NCBI GenBank assembly: GCA_014529385.2
Contig: CM043959.1
Location: 92,973,029 to 93,037,028 of the forward strand
DNA length: 64,000 bases
Source of the DNA: Adiantum capillus-veneris
Taxonomy: Eukaryota; Streptophyta; Polypodiopsida; Polypodiales; Pteridaceae
Reading direction: 5' to 3'
This document shows, in pieces, positions 10,236 to 22,059 of this stretch. Below the pieces are notes generated by a model. That model worked only from the letters and a program-made list of their open reading frames with translations, was not told the origin of the DNA and ran no database searches. Position 1 is the stretch's first letter. Every line of letters starts with the position of its first letter. The position numbers and the translations under genes were made by a program.

Positions 10236-12672
10236 ATGAACAGTACTCAAAAATCAAAAGCACCACCAGCTTCGACTTTTAACCTTTCAAAAAAATCAAT
10301 TCAAAGGGTATCATGCATTGATTGTTGTGCACAAAAATGTTGCCAGTTTGCAGATCGTGATATGGTGACAAGGTTACGACAACAGTTTTGGGGAGAGTCT
10401 CAAAAATCACGCACTAATTATGTTTATGATGTTCTTTCTATATGTTATCAGAAAGATGAGAAGTCACGATACCAATTCAGGCTAAATGGCTCTATTGTTT
10501 GTTGTAGAGCATGGTATGAGCTACATGGAATACCAAAGACATCATTTTATCGATACAAGGAGAACTTTGAAAATGGTGTGCGCCAATATGTACATGGGAA
10601 CACATGTACATTGAGAAGGGGACTTCAACATGCTGGTTTAGCAAGAGCACTACTAAATGAGTTTGTGGAAAACAACTCTGAGAAGATGCCACATAGAAGT
10701 AGAACACTGCTAGATGGCTCAAGAGAGACTCAATTGGTGATTCCATCAACATACAAACAAGTGGATATTTTATGTGAAATCAACACGACACTTGACCAAA
10801 TGGGCTATGAGAAGAAGCTATCCCAATCTTCTTTTGGTAGAATTTGGAACAAAGAGTACCCACATGTCACTTTAACAAAGACGAGTGAGTTCTCTAAGTT
10901 CAATATTTGTAGCTCAATCAAGGCAAGGTTAGAAGCTAAACCTTCTCTTGAAGAGAGAGCTCTTCTCTTGAGGGAGAGAGAAGTTCACATGGCACAACAA
11001 AAGAGTTGCAGAAGCCTATATTATGCATGGCGCACGTATTCAGAAACTCAACCACAAAAATATGTATGCATAATCCATGATAAGATGGATCAAAAGAAGA
11101 CTTCCATTCCTAGATTACGCATTGTTCCCAAGGGTGTGGATTTAGGATATAATCTGCAGGTGGCATTGATTGGCATGATCACTCATGGACATGGAGAAGG
11201 TCATTACGGAAACTTTGTCTTGAATGGTTTGTGGCCAGCTGATCCAAATCTTACAATTGGCTCAATTGCTAATTGTTTACATAACCTAGAGAGGATAGAT
11301 AAGCATCCTCTTGGTGATCTAGTAACAAATGGACTTCCAAGGAGCAATATTTCACTACTACATGCTTTGAACTCAAGGGATGCTTTGGACTACCATAACT
11401 TGAGTGATGGAAAAGAGCCCATTGTGTAGTCGTCAGAAATTGCAGAAGAGGAATTGGGGTCAACATTTCGCAGATTGCCAGATAACTTGTTGCTACAATT
11501 GGATAATTGTGCAGGGGAAAACAAAAATCGATACTTATTTGCCTATTTGTCAATGCTTGTTGCAAGGGGTGTTTTCAAAACCATCCAGCTGGGATTTTTA
11601 ATGGTTGGGCATACACATGAGGACATAGACGCCATGTTTAGTAGGTTTTTTGAGAAGCTGAGAGTTACACAAACCTATACTTTGCCACATTTGATGGATA
11701 CATTACGAAACAGCTCATCTTCATCTCCAGCTCCATTTTTTCTCACAAAGATCCCCGATTTCAAGCAATATTGTGATGGCTATCTTTGTGATGGACAAGA
11801 CATACTTGTTGGACATTCCAAACCGCTTCAGTTCAGGTTCTTTATGCAGGATGAGACACCAATGATGCAATATAAGGCACATGTAGGTGTATCAAGTTGG
11901 AGTGGAAGTATTCGCCTTTGGAAAACAAAAACAGAAGGCAAGCCAATGTTACCACATGGAGATCCACCTCTAGTACAAATGGCGGAGTATGTCAAGGCCC
12001 ACGAAGAATTCATTTTGGGGCTAAAGAACTATGTAAAATTTTGGAAAATTTTAGGGAATGGTCAAGTATTCCGTGATATTATAGACCCGTGATAGATTAT
12101 TGGAGTAAGGTAATTGAAGAGATTGGAAAAGCAATCATATCAGAGGGAGTCTTGTATGAAATGTTTTGGCCAAAAACTCAAGAATATTCTCACCTACAAA
12201 GCACTACAATGAATTTGCAACAAGGAGCAGAAAGATTCCTAGGCCTTGAAGAGTTGAACGATCATTTTTGTGGGACTCAACGAGATAGGACAAGGGAAGA
12301 GTTTGACCCTATGTCTGATGTGCACCAAGGTGACTTTCTTATGCTTGTTCCGAGTGACACAGAAATCTATCCAGTGTGGCTTGCAATGGCTTTATCTGAC
12401 ATTGATAATGAGCCTACATCACCAAACTACAGAAAACTCTTGATTCAATATTGGGCACCTTGCGCGAGAAAAAGTGGGATGACAGATATAAGGACCCACA
12501 AGTGTGGGAAACTGTAGATGCAATTGTTTGGTCCTGGAGACCCAACAAAGAAGGACCATTTTCTAGAATAAAGATTCCAGAAAGTTATGCTCTAAAAGCC
12601 AAAGAAGGCCTCACTCGTGCACATCAACCACACTTGGATCAAAGTTCAGATATGGTATCAAATGTGGAGTAG
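10236..12672 (+). pseudogene. DUF7869-type gene, RNase H-like/DDE fold, probably transposon-derived
   Basis: The frame continues from 9492 to 12092, interrupted by TGA (10224) and TAG (11427-11429); after the TAG it resumes at once (SSEIAEEELGSTFRRL). Two shifts follow, near 12089 and near 12456-12475, before the end at 12672. Conserved points: a Cys-rich block (CIDCCAQKCC, residues 27-36); FSKFNIC..IK..L....EER before an H/R-rich helix; HDKMDQ (D282 and D285, nt 11079-11090); LDNCAGENKNR (nt ~11499); and VGHTHEDIDAMFSRF (nt ~11607). Asp strand, DNC..N, then HTHEDID is the signature of the eukaryotic DUF7869 family, whose pattern fits an RNase H-like nuclease. Function is unproven. The first Cys of the usual KC..C pair appears to be Phe. 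With two stops and two shifts, this copy is unlikely to make full-length protein unless introns remove them. Confidence 0.7.
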
Positions 12673-12957
12673 AATTATGTGGAGCTTCTATTGTGACTAT
12701 ACTAGTCAGTTTGTAAACAAAATCTTTTTTGTATCTTCCTTTGTTTTATGTAATTTATAGTTATTATTCAAATCCATGTGTTGTACATCCTCTTGACTTT
12801 TGGTGTTTATCAACACCACAATCCTATGAGATTTTCACTTTATTTACTAACCACACACCTCAATTTTTCCCACTTTAAGTGGAAAATTCCCAAATTACAT
12901 GAATTTAGTCGATTTGGAGATTCCCATAATGTGAGATTTTTACCAAAATACCTAATA
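12673..12957. other. 3' flank of the DUF7869-type gene
   Basis: AT-rich sequence with TTTTATGTAATTTATAG and several TTTTTTGT runs that could serve as a poly(A) region. No gene is visible. Confidence 0.4.
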
Positions 12958-12993
12958 TGGTCTTAACACCATTTGTGGGCCAAAAATGTCATT

Positions 12994-13019
12994 TAGACAT
13001 CCTACGCGTAGGATGTCTA
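12994..13019. repeat. Perfect 26-bp palindrome centred on CCTACGCGTAGG
   Basis: Both halves read TAGACATCCTACG toward the centre without a mismatch. A 24-bp version with two C-to-T changes lies at 13280-13303 and a perfect 24-bp copy lies at 29764-29787. Confidence 0.9.
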
Positions 13020-13279
13020 TTTCATCATTTTTTGCATGTGACCACACAGATTGGTTGGCCATGTGCCCATGAATGTATTGTGCAAGTTTCATGTGATTTG
13101 GACAAGTTTTGGTAGGTCTATGGCCCATTATTGCCTCTATGTCCTGACTTTGCATTTTTTGGTGCACATGAGGTCAATTTTTGTCCAAATGTGATGAAAC
13201 TTGGTGGCTAGCATGTAAAGGCTATTCAGAAACTTTGTGCAATAACAGATGTTGGGGTTTGTGCCCATAAATAGCCTTG

Positions 13280-13303
13280 AGACATTCTATGCGTAGGATG
13301 TCT
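13280..13303. repeat. Second, imperfect copy of the palindromic motif
   Basis: Reads AGACATTCTATGCGTAGGAT and continues GTCT. Compared with the 12994 copy, only two bases of the left half are changed, both C to T. It sits directly after CCCATAAATAGCC, a TATA-like word. Confidence 0.7.
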
Positions 13304-15078
13304 CCTGATGAAATTTTTGTGGTGACTGCTACTGGTGCCTGTCCTTAGTCCCCCTGAGTCCCTTTTAAGCCCTATTTCAACAAAAAAGTCAAATAGATAG
13401 AAAGTAGCTCCCTGTGTGGATTTCAGAGCCTCCGAGCCATTTTCTAAATTTTGGAGTGCTTTTCGGCGATGAAATTTCTTGATGTTGGCCTCCATAGCTT
13501 CCCGATCCCTTGGGGATCCTTGTCGTATGGTTTTTCTCGACTTTGGCCTCACCGGAGCTCTGTTTGGCAATTTGTCGCTCTAGAAGCACCCGTGGTTGAG
13601 TTTTCATGTCTTCGATGACTTGTGGTGGTCTACCACCATAAGACTTGGTTGTTGATGGTCTAGGGAAGCCGCTCGTGAAGTTTGGTGGCAAACGGACATG
13701 CGGTTTGGCCGCGAGAGCTATTTGACACTTTGTGTGTCTGATGCCGTTTCTGAAATTTAGTGCCGCTTCGGGTCACCGTATGGTCATGTGGGCTATATAT
13801 ACTTGTCGAGCATGTTGAGATGCACCTACCCATGAGTTTTGGTAGCATTTGGGCGCCTTTCCGTCGATTTCCCATTTGGTGGCCTCTTGCGGGGCTCTAG
13901 GAATTAAGGTTTTTCCCGATGGTTTTCTACTTCCTTTGGTCATCCAAAAGTGGTCTCCTATGCTAAGGTATGCTGCCGATGAAGTTTCATTTCTTTTGGG
14001 TTAGCCGTTAGGTGGCCACTTCTACTTGTAGGTCTCTACTGCTTGCTTTTTGTGTGAACCCTACGCTAGTTTTCGCGACAAAACAACAAACATGCGCAAA
14101 AAGCTCAAGGTGGTGAGCTTACCTGTCATGTCTGAAGCCCGTCGGATAGTCGTGTGCATTGTAGAAGCTGCTGGAAGTTCCATTCGGTCTAGGTGGCAGA
14201 AGCTCTCTCTCAAAAGTCAATAGTAGAAATGAGCTTAAAATGAAGTGAAAATTTCTGATAATGGGGGTCCCCGAACCACTTTCATGAAATTTGACAGGTG
14301 CTCCCCACCTCTTGCGATATGCGGTTTAGGCTCAAAAATTTCTTGATTTGGACTCCATTTGCCCAATTTTCGAGAAATTTGACGTTTCGGTCAAAATCTG
14401 GCCAAAACACGCTTTCCGCTCCATTCTCATAATTGCACCCCCACTGTACCATAGCTTGTCCTATATTCACTGATCATCCCCATATTTGTTTTAAATTACG
14501 ATTGTTTTTCACCTGCTTTTTGTATTTTTGAAGTTTTTCTGCCGAAAATTAGTAAAATTAAAAGAAAAATAGCAAATTAAACCCAGAAAATCCCCAAAAA
14601 TCATAATAAATCAAAAGAATCACCGCAAAACACCATATACACTCTCATGCAATTTTTATGGCCGGATTTCTCCGTTTTACCAATAATTTGCTCAAAAAAT
14701 GGCTATTTTTACTTATATACACACACTTAGGGGCTTGATTTGGTGTTAGGCCCCATATACTCGTCTATTCATGCTGTATAAGGGCATATGTACTTGACTT
14801 AGTCGAGAAAATTTTGCAATCAAAAAACAACCCTTAAAAATAGCCGAAAAACATGCCCTTTTTTGCTCTTTTTGCCATTGGGTCCGCATTTGAGAATGCC
14901 TCCCTCCCTCCTAGCCGGAGTCCTCCCGGACAACAAGTTGTCGCCTCGGAGTATGTGCCACGCATGGGTTGAAAAAATTGTGCTAATGCTTGGCCATGTA
15001 GTGTGGCCCTACAGATGCATACTCGGTCAATGCATGGAAAAATTAATGATGTGCAAGAGAAGGGTATAAGCAAGATGC

Positions 15079-16376
15079 TTATTGGCATTCACCGTCGAGG
15101 TTTCCTGTTTGTTGTTGATTTGGTTGGCGGAATTTATTTGCAAGTAAAAGTTGTAACTCTACCGCTCTCTGTTTGATTGTTTTTCTTGATAAAGTCGCGT
15201 GGTTTGCCACTACTGTCGATATGGCCATAGTCGTCTCCTTGGAGAGAATTTTCATGGCGGAATTGGCCATAGTCTTTGTCTCTTTGGCTTTCCATTTGTA
15301 GCTTCTTTTTGCCGGTTTTTGTACGTGTATTGCTACTTCCTCGGTTGTTAGTGTTTTGTTGCTGATGGGCACCCACATAAATTGTCTGGCTGGTTTCTTA
15401 TGTTGTGTTTGTCTGCCTTCCGATGTTTCTTGTACTGAAGGGAGTTCCTGTTTCTTCAGTTTCGGGATCCAAATGTGAGTCCTATTTAAGTTGTTGCTGA
15501 GCATTTTCTTTGGGATCCATATCTGTTTTACCCCCGTGGTGTTTGGTTGAACTATCTGCTTCTGTTGAATTCTTTTGTTGTATTGTGGTTTGTCTGCCAT
15601 GTCATTTCTATCCTTTCGCACCCATACTTGTTTTGCTTGTGTTGCTAACCTTGATCTTTTCACTGCGGTCGGTGACTTTTTATACTTGTAGTGAGCATGG
15701 TTGGTAGTTCCCTATTTGTTAGCCTTGGGTATCATGTTGTTCTTTAGTGGCACCCTTCCTTTTGGTTCTTTGTCCAGTGATTGCATTTCCAGCTGATTCT
15801 TCCGGAGCTGTTGAGCAAAGGTTACCACCTGTTATTCTTGTGTATGCTGAATTTTGACTGCATCCGCATTCCAATCTATCTGTACATTGTAATCTTTTTG
15901 CCAAGGTTGTCCCAACAACATGGGGTGTTGTGTTCTTTCATCCTTGACCACATAAAACTTGTGTGGGTAAATATATTGATGTATTTGTACATGCAATATA
16001 ATTCATCCCAATGTTTTTAGTGAATGTGATGTACTACTTTCTAGCACCTGTGGAGTAGGATGTAGTTGACTTGTGGGCTTGAGCTGTTTGTATAATCCGT
16101 AAGAGATCAAATTTGCTTGAGCTCTAGAATCAAGCAATGACGTCGATTCAACTTGATTGCTATCCACTTTGACTGCAATTATTGGCTCCACTGTGTCTTC
16201 ACATCAAACTTCGATAGTCGAATGGCATTGATTCGCAACGGTGATCCACCTTGTTGTTGTTGTTGTCGTAGAAGCCGTCTTTTTGCAATGCGTTCCTTTG
16301 CTTCTGCTTGAGCTTCTTCTCGTACCCTGTGCTTCTCCTTCATCCATTGTTTTTCTTGATGGATTTGTTGAAGCAT
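15079..16376 (-). pseudogene. Retropepsin-like domain plus WxPK linker, downstream of the integrase
   Basis: Reading leftward from 16376: a Gln/Arg-rich helix (KEKHRVREEAQAEAKERIA), a frame change, then EPIIAVKVDSNQVESTSLLD and DSRAQANLISYGL, which matches a retropepsin active site except that the usual DSGA is DSRA (a G-to-A change). Further on, HPMLLGQPWQ and YNVQIDWN match the C-terminal half of retropepsins. The last ~190 residues carry four spaced copies of a Q-(V/I/F)-(W/M)-(I/V)-P/R-K type motif (QVWVRK, QIWIPK, HIWIPK, FMWVPI). One frame runs from 16191 to 15079 with stops TGA, TAA and TAG. It could be a 3' accessory region of the gypsy element or the gag-PR part of a second, truncated element. 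Confidence 0.5.
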
Positions 16377-16409
16377 ATCCTGTGTTAGTGGTAAATGATA
16401 TTTCTTTAA

Positions 16410-17772
16410 TCAACACCCACTAATCCAGTTTGGCATTTCTTCACCTGCTAATGTAGCAAGCTTCATAGCTCCACTTTGTGATAGGTCACTAATCACAAAG
16501 GGTCCCATCCCTCGCTTTTTAAGTTTCTTCGCATGTTGCTTCAAGGTATAAACAAGTACATAATCATCTATTTTGAACTCTTTCGTGCGCACATGATTGT
16601 CAAAAAATTATTTTTGTCTTCTCTTTTTGGCATAGATTGAAGCTACAGATCGTAGGCAAAGTTCATCTAACTTTTCAAGATCATCTATTCTTGAAGAGAG
16701 CTCATGCCCTGTCCATTCTAAGCCTTTCGCTACTCGTAGAGTTGGAATTAAAAACTCTATGGGTAATATAGAATTTAGGCCAAACACCATGTTGTACGGT
16801 GTTGTTCCAAACCCTAAACCCCGTATGCCCATAGTGTTGAGTGTAGCTGCTGATCCCAGTCTTTTCTTGACTCTGATACAATTTTAGTGAGAACCGTGCA
16901 TAATGTTTTATTTGTGGCCTCAGCTTGTCCATTTGCCTGTGGATGATATGGAGTAGATTTTCTATGTATGACCATGAATTCCTCTAGCAGATATTCAATG
17001 ACTTCATTAAAAAAATATGTTCCTCAATCATTGACAATTTCTATTGGTAATCCGTATCTTACAAAAACATTCTCATACAAAAATTGTGCAGTGGTTTGTG
17101 CATCTACTTTTTGTGTTGCCTTGGCTTCCGTCCATTTTGTGAGATATTTCGTAGCCACAATGATATATTGGGTATGGGTGCAATATGCAGGGGGTGAAAT
17201 TGGCCCAACAAAATCAGTGCCCCATTTTGCAAATGCCGTTGCTCCCATCATTGTCCGTACTGGCATCTCATCTCTCTTTATCGGCACCTTGGTACGCTAA
17301 CATGCGTCACGACGCTTTACAAACTCTTCAGCATCCATATGTAATGTAGGCCACCATATTCCTGCGGTTAAGACAATTTTTGTCATCTTATTGCACCTGA
17401 AAAATGGCCTCCACTTATACCTCCATGTGCGTGTTCTAGAATCAGCAGGTATTTACTTTCACTTGCACAGATTCTAAGTTGATTGTCCTTTCCTCGCTTA
17501 TATAGTTGGTTCCTAATTAAACTAAAGTCGCAAGCCTCTAGCTCTATAGCCCTTTTCCGTGCTCCTTTTATGTTTTCAGGAAACGTCCTTGTGGTTAAGA
17601 AATCAGTGATATATTGACTCCATGTAGGTGCAATGTTTACTTGAAACAATGTAGCATGATTCACTGGCTGTTTGGCACTACATATAATACAATTGTTAAC
17701 ATAAGCATGTGTGTCAGCATACACAGTTGGCCAATAAACCCCTAATTGCTTCAGTCTCTTGTTTGTTTTCAT
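16410..17772 (-). pseudogene. Ty3/gypsy integrase region, broken
   Basis: In order on the minus strand: a zinc-binding H2C2 segment (HAHGGISGGHFS ... CIICSAKQP, 17383-17772), the integrase core (KWGTDFVGPISP; TKYLTKWTEA; YGLPIEIVND, 17024-17287), the continuing core with the Asn-Gly-Gln-Ala-Glu motif near 16925, and a C-terminal segment (FKIDDYVLVY; MGPFVISDLS; 16410-16592). The parts lie in different frames with several stops, so it cannot yield a working integrase. No chromodomain is visible. The pieces keep the canonical order after RNase H. Confidence 0.8.
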
Positions 17773-17808
17773 TGTTGAACAATGAAATGCACAATCCTGG
17801 ACATGTGC

Positions 17809-18345
17809 TTATTCGAGATAACACTCGAATTCCTCCGGATTGATACATAATTGTACAATTTGGTCCAATCCAAGATGATACAGCCGTCCTACAATCAACT
17901 GGAAGTTTTTTGTTTGTCGAATTGTTTGTTGTTTGGATCTGTCTTTGTTGTTATCAAATCTAACTCCAAAGGAAAGAATGCTAACAATTTCCAGAGACCA
18001 TTTGGGTATCATGTCAATATTGAAAAGATACGCATTAGGTATGTCATCATCTACTCCTTCTAGAGCTTCCCCGTTGTGTAGCCTTGAAAGATGATCCACC
18101 CGTAAACGAGTTTTATCCTTTTTGACCACCACTGTGAAATCAGACTCTAGCAATATAATAAAGCAGCATACAATTATCCTAGTATTGCATAGTTTATTTA
18201 CCAGATACAAAAGAGCTTGATGATCTGTGAAGAACACAAATTTGTTTTGCGAGCAAATAATGCCAAAATTTCTTTACAGCATAAATCATTCCTAACCCCT
18301 CTCTTTCGGTGGTTGTGTAGTTCTTTTCTGCACTATTAAATTGTC
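17809..18345 (-). pseudogene. Ty3/gypsy RNase H region, broken
   Basis: The text FFTDHQALLYLVNK and VDHLSRLHNGE marks the second half of the retroelement RNase H. Just upstream, NSAEKNYTTTEREGL is present in the frame of the preceding RT segment, after a TGA where family members read Y-A-S-R-Q, so that stop is most simply CGA to TGA. A one-base shift then separates it from the 17809-18237 frame. Confidence 0.8.
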
Positions 18346-19572
18346 AGCTTGCATAACAAACTAGAAAATCCATTGTTCCGTCTCCAGGTTGAGCCAAAAT
18401 ACTCCCGATTGCATATGTGGATGCATCAATGTGAACATGGAATATCTTTTTCCAATCCGGTGCTTTAAGTACATGTGCTGATACAAGGTTTTCCTTCAGC
18501 TTTTGGAATGAAATTTCACACTCCTCAGTCCAGTCAAAACTGACTAACAAACGATACAGAGGTTGTGCGATGACTGCATACATATATAAATCTTCGATAA
18601 TATCCGCAGTGTCCGATTGCACTTGTTTCGCATTAGTAGGCCTGGGAAGGTCTACTATGACTTTGATTTTGTCTAGGTCAGTGATTATGCCATTTCTTGA
18701 GACAATATGTCCTAAGATGCGGCTTTGCCTAACCATAAAAATGCACTTTTTTGGGTTAAGACAGATTCGATACGTTATGCACTTCTCAAATACCTTTTGT
18801 AAATGGTCAATATGTTCATCTCGTAGAAGAGAGTGTACACAAAGATCATCCATGTATATTTCTAAGAATATTCTCAGGTATTCTTTGAACGCGTGCGTCA
18901 TTAACCTTTTAAAGGTAGCTGGGGCATTAGTTAAGCCAAAAGGCATAACTCGCTATGCATATATTCCCCATTCTGTGGCAAACGCTGTTTTGTGTTGATC
19001 CTCTATTGCAATTGCCAGTTGGTTATACCCTGAAAACCCATCTAGAAAGGAATAAGCCCGTTTCCCGGCCATCCTCTCAAGTACCTGTTCTGTGATCGGC
19101 AAGGGATAATTATCCCTTATGGTGGCTGCATTTACCTTTTTGAGGTTCACACACACTCGCAGATTTCCATTCTTCTTGGGGACAACCACAATGGGTGACA
19201 CCCAATATGTATGTTCGATTTCATAGATGAATTCAGCATCCATCAGCTTGTCAATCTCCTCTTTGATTCGTTTAGCAAATGTGTCATTATATGTATAAGG
19301 ACGTTGTTTGCTAGGTTTGGCATCTGATTTCAAAGGAATTGTATGTTGGCATATCGATGGATCAACTCCTTTGAGGTCTTGTAGGACCATGCAAACACAT
19401 CTTTATACTTCTTGAGAAGTTGTGTTAGCCGTTCTTCTTCTTCAGGCTCTAAATCAGTTGCGATATAGACAGGCTGAGGCTTTTCACCTGGTTCAGTGAG
19501 GTCTATCCGTTTTGCACTTTCTGGCCCATCGTAAGATTCTTGGTTTATTCTTTCCCTGACTGGTGGTGTCAT
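18344..19572 (-). pseudogene. Ty3/gypsy reverse transcriptase, broken
   Basis: Contains the RT motifs in order: WVSPIVVVPKKNGNLRVCVN, YSFLDGFSGYNQL with the first catalytic Asp, RVMPFGLTNAPATF, and YMDDLCVH with the catalytic Asp pair, then the thumb (SRILGHIVS) and the start of RNase H with an intact DAS (HIDASTYAIGSILAQ). A TAG sits where family members have Tyr or Phe before RVMPFG; this one is best read as a Tyr codon mutated to TAG. The order on the minus strand shows that the element runs right to left. Confidence 0.9.
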
Positions 19573-19845
19573 TATGATTTTTCTGTCCTAGATGGTGAAT
19601 TTCCGATAGTGTGATGGTACATTCATGTTTCCTTTTTTTGACTCCTCCTTACCATCACTATCTCCCTCAGTAGTACATACCTCTTGTAAAGACCGTTTCA
19701 ATTCTTGGTATTTCTTTTTACGCTCCAATTTGGTCCACTCTGGGTCTTTTGTTGTTTCTTGCTTTGATTTTTGTGATTTTTGTGATTTTGTTTTTGTTTT
19801 AGCTTTCTGTACTTGTTTTATTTCCTCTTGCGTTCTTTCTCTTCA

Positions 19846-19992
19846 CACTCTCGAGAATCTCCCTGATATTTGATCTTTTATACAATCCTCTGCTTTGACA
19901 AGCATTAGATAGTGATTTCACTCTCGAGAATCTCCTTGATATTTGGTCTTTTACACAATCCTCTGCTTTGACAAACATTAGATAGTGAGTTT
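19846..19992. repeat. 73-bp tandem duplication inside the gypsy linker
   Basis: CTCTCGAGAATCTCC(C/T)TGATA and the following text through GACAA(G/A)CATTAGATAGTGA occur twice, starting near 19848 and 19921. Since 73 is not a multiple of three, the duplication shifts the frame of the region between protease and RT. Confidence 0.8.
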
Positions 19993-20169
19993 TATCTTTT
20001 ATCTTGGGCATCAGGCTTTCTCTCATTTTGTTTTCTGCTCGTTTTTTCCTATAGGGTTGTTGGCGTCTAGGGTGCTGATTGGCAAAATCATAAAACCTGA
20101 TATTCTCTGTTTCCTCCCCATGCTCGCTTGAGCTGTCTGAACACTCATTATCTGCATCGTTATTTACCT

Positions 20170-21646
20170 TTAATGCTTAGAGGAGTTATAAAACTCTTCT
20201 TGTTCTGGTGGTTCCACAATCTCATCTCTTCCTGGTATAAAGCTTACCATGTAATAGGGTAGCACATCATAGCAATCTTTATCGCAAAATTTTATCATTG
20301 GGCTATCTGTAATGGTACAGACATCCAATGTTTCTATTATGTGTTCCCATTCCAGAGGCTCCAAGGCATCTTCAGGCAAAGGTTTTGGAATATAATCCTT
20401 GTCCTCAATTGCTCTTTCTAAGACGCATTCCTCTCTTTTTAAGCTCCCACAATGTGAAGCTCCACACATCCATAGCTCTTTTTGTTGCCCTAACCATGCT
20501 GGGAGTTATGACCCTGCCAATGTAGCTGAATCAAACTCTTCTACTGGTGTCTGGTTCACATCCTTGTAACTATGGTCTTTCAAGTGAATTTTGGTTGTAG
20601 TCTCGCCATGTCTGAGGTATATGTGGTCGTAACCCCAATCCTAGACCATCTTTAATTGTCTCATGAATGGTCTTCCCAAGATGATCTCGTAATTGTTCTT
20701 TTTGTCGAAATCGACTATTGCAAATGTATGCTCATACTCGATTCCTCACGAAGTGACAATTGCTTTTTCTAAGAGTCCTAAAGGCTTTTCCATGAACCCA
20801 TCTTCCAATTGCAAGTTCATTCTGGTAGCTCTCAAAGCTATTTTTCTCCATTTTTTCCAGATTTCCTTGGTGGCTATAGCGACTCCTGCTCCACTGTCAA
20901 TAATAGCTTTGGAAACTACTCCTTGGAATTCTACTGGTAGCGTGGTGTTTCCATCTTCTCCCTCGCAATATTCTCCAACCTTGTTTAAAGGTACTGGCCT
21001 AGTGTTTAGTTGAGGCTTGTCCAATTCTCTGATCCCTTTCTAAAGCTTTGAGGTGGAGTCTTTCACTCCAAATTTTTCTAAGCATTTTCCAACTGTGGTC
21101 TACATGTTTGGTCGTAACCTTAGAAGTTCGGCTAATGTGATTGTGCATGCCACCGGGGTGGATAGCAACTCAATCAATCCTTGTGAATCCATCACTCTGT
21201 TAAAAGAAAGTCTTTGAGATGGGATTTCTCTCACCTCAGACTTGGCTTCATACTCTCCTAGGTAAGAGGGTAGAGTTTTTAGCGAGTTTAGTTGACTGTG
21301 CCCCGAACTAATTAATCCTTGGTCTCATTTGTGATCTTGCCTCAAATTCTTCAATAGGAGGTAAGATATCATTTTTCTCTTTTCTCGTGATGTTCATGTG
21401 GTAACTCATCCTGTTAGCTTTGTTGGCATCACGGATTTTCTTCCACAAGTCATCTAGACCGTTACAATCTTTACCCATTTCTACCAATGTTTTAGGCTCG
21501 AACCCCTCACTTGTCTCATCCGTTGTATTTGGCACTAGGATAGGTTCTCCCTTCGTTTCTACTTGTTTCTCTAAAGTTGGTTCGATAGGGGTTGGATCTG
21601 GTACTTCATGCCAACTTGCAGGTTTACCAAGCGGGTTTTCTATCAA
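20170..21646 (-). pseudogene. Ty3/gypsy protease and linkers, broken
   Basis: The segment at 20746-21024 has VSKAIIDSGAGVAIATKEIW, a retropepsin active site (DSGA) with hydrophobic flanks. Upstream (21308-21646) is an acidic, Pro/Glu-rich linker and downstream (20170-20469) an acidic linker leading to RT. The three parts are in different frames. It is the element's regular protease, distinct from the extra one at 15079-16376. Confidence 0.7.
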
Positions 21647-22059
21647 GGATTAAGATGTTTCAATCATCTTTCTACACATTTCCAACCTCTGTTTTTCTAT
21701 TTTAGCATATGGATAAGTCATCCATCTTTGCTCTTGAGTTTGGTTCTTTTTGAGCTTGGCTTCATAAGCTTTCAAAAGTGCGTCTAATTGCTCATTTACC
21801 TTTACTGCCAATACTGATAATCCTGATCTTGCACTTTTGGGTTCCGCTCTTTCCTTGGGTGCTATGGTTGCCGCAGTGTGTAAGCTTAGGCTAGCTAGAT
21901 CTTCTAATCACTCTAATCTATCCTTTGTGTGTTTTAACTCCTCGGATAGAGCCGTTTGCTCTCATTCTCTCCTGGCTTTCATACGCGCCTTTCTAGCTTT
22001 CCAAGTGCTTCTCTGATTTTTTGTTTCTGAACTTGGGGTATTGGTTTTTGGCTCTTCAA

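Larger units (their letters stand above)
12958..15078 (-). other. Non-coding block, possible LTR or 3' region of the old gypsy element
   Basis: No conserved coding sequence. It lies downstream of the minus-strand gypsy coding region and has mixed composition with a TATATATA at about 13793, two copies of a palindromic motif (12994-13019; 13280-13303) and an AT-rich tail. I could not match it to the other side of the element, so the LTR assignment is only positional. Short antisense frames at 13226-13875 are unsupported. Confidence 0.3.

Noticed and set aside
13226-13875. Three overlapping minus-strand ORFs of 71-114 codons
   Set aside because: No domain, overlapping frames, and located in a probable LTR or untranslated region.
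9492-16020. C-to-T deamination as proof for the origin of the stops
   Set aside because: Every stop codon can be derived from CAA, CAG or CGA by one C-to-T change, and at least one stop (in RT near 18950) replaces a conserved Tyr or Phe. It is kept only as a possible explanation where the family shows Arg or Gln.
16410-16592. A chromodomain at the integrase C terminus of the old gypsy element
   Set aside because: Only the common integrase C-terminal fold text is seen; the chromodomain aromatic pattern is absent.
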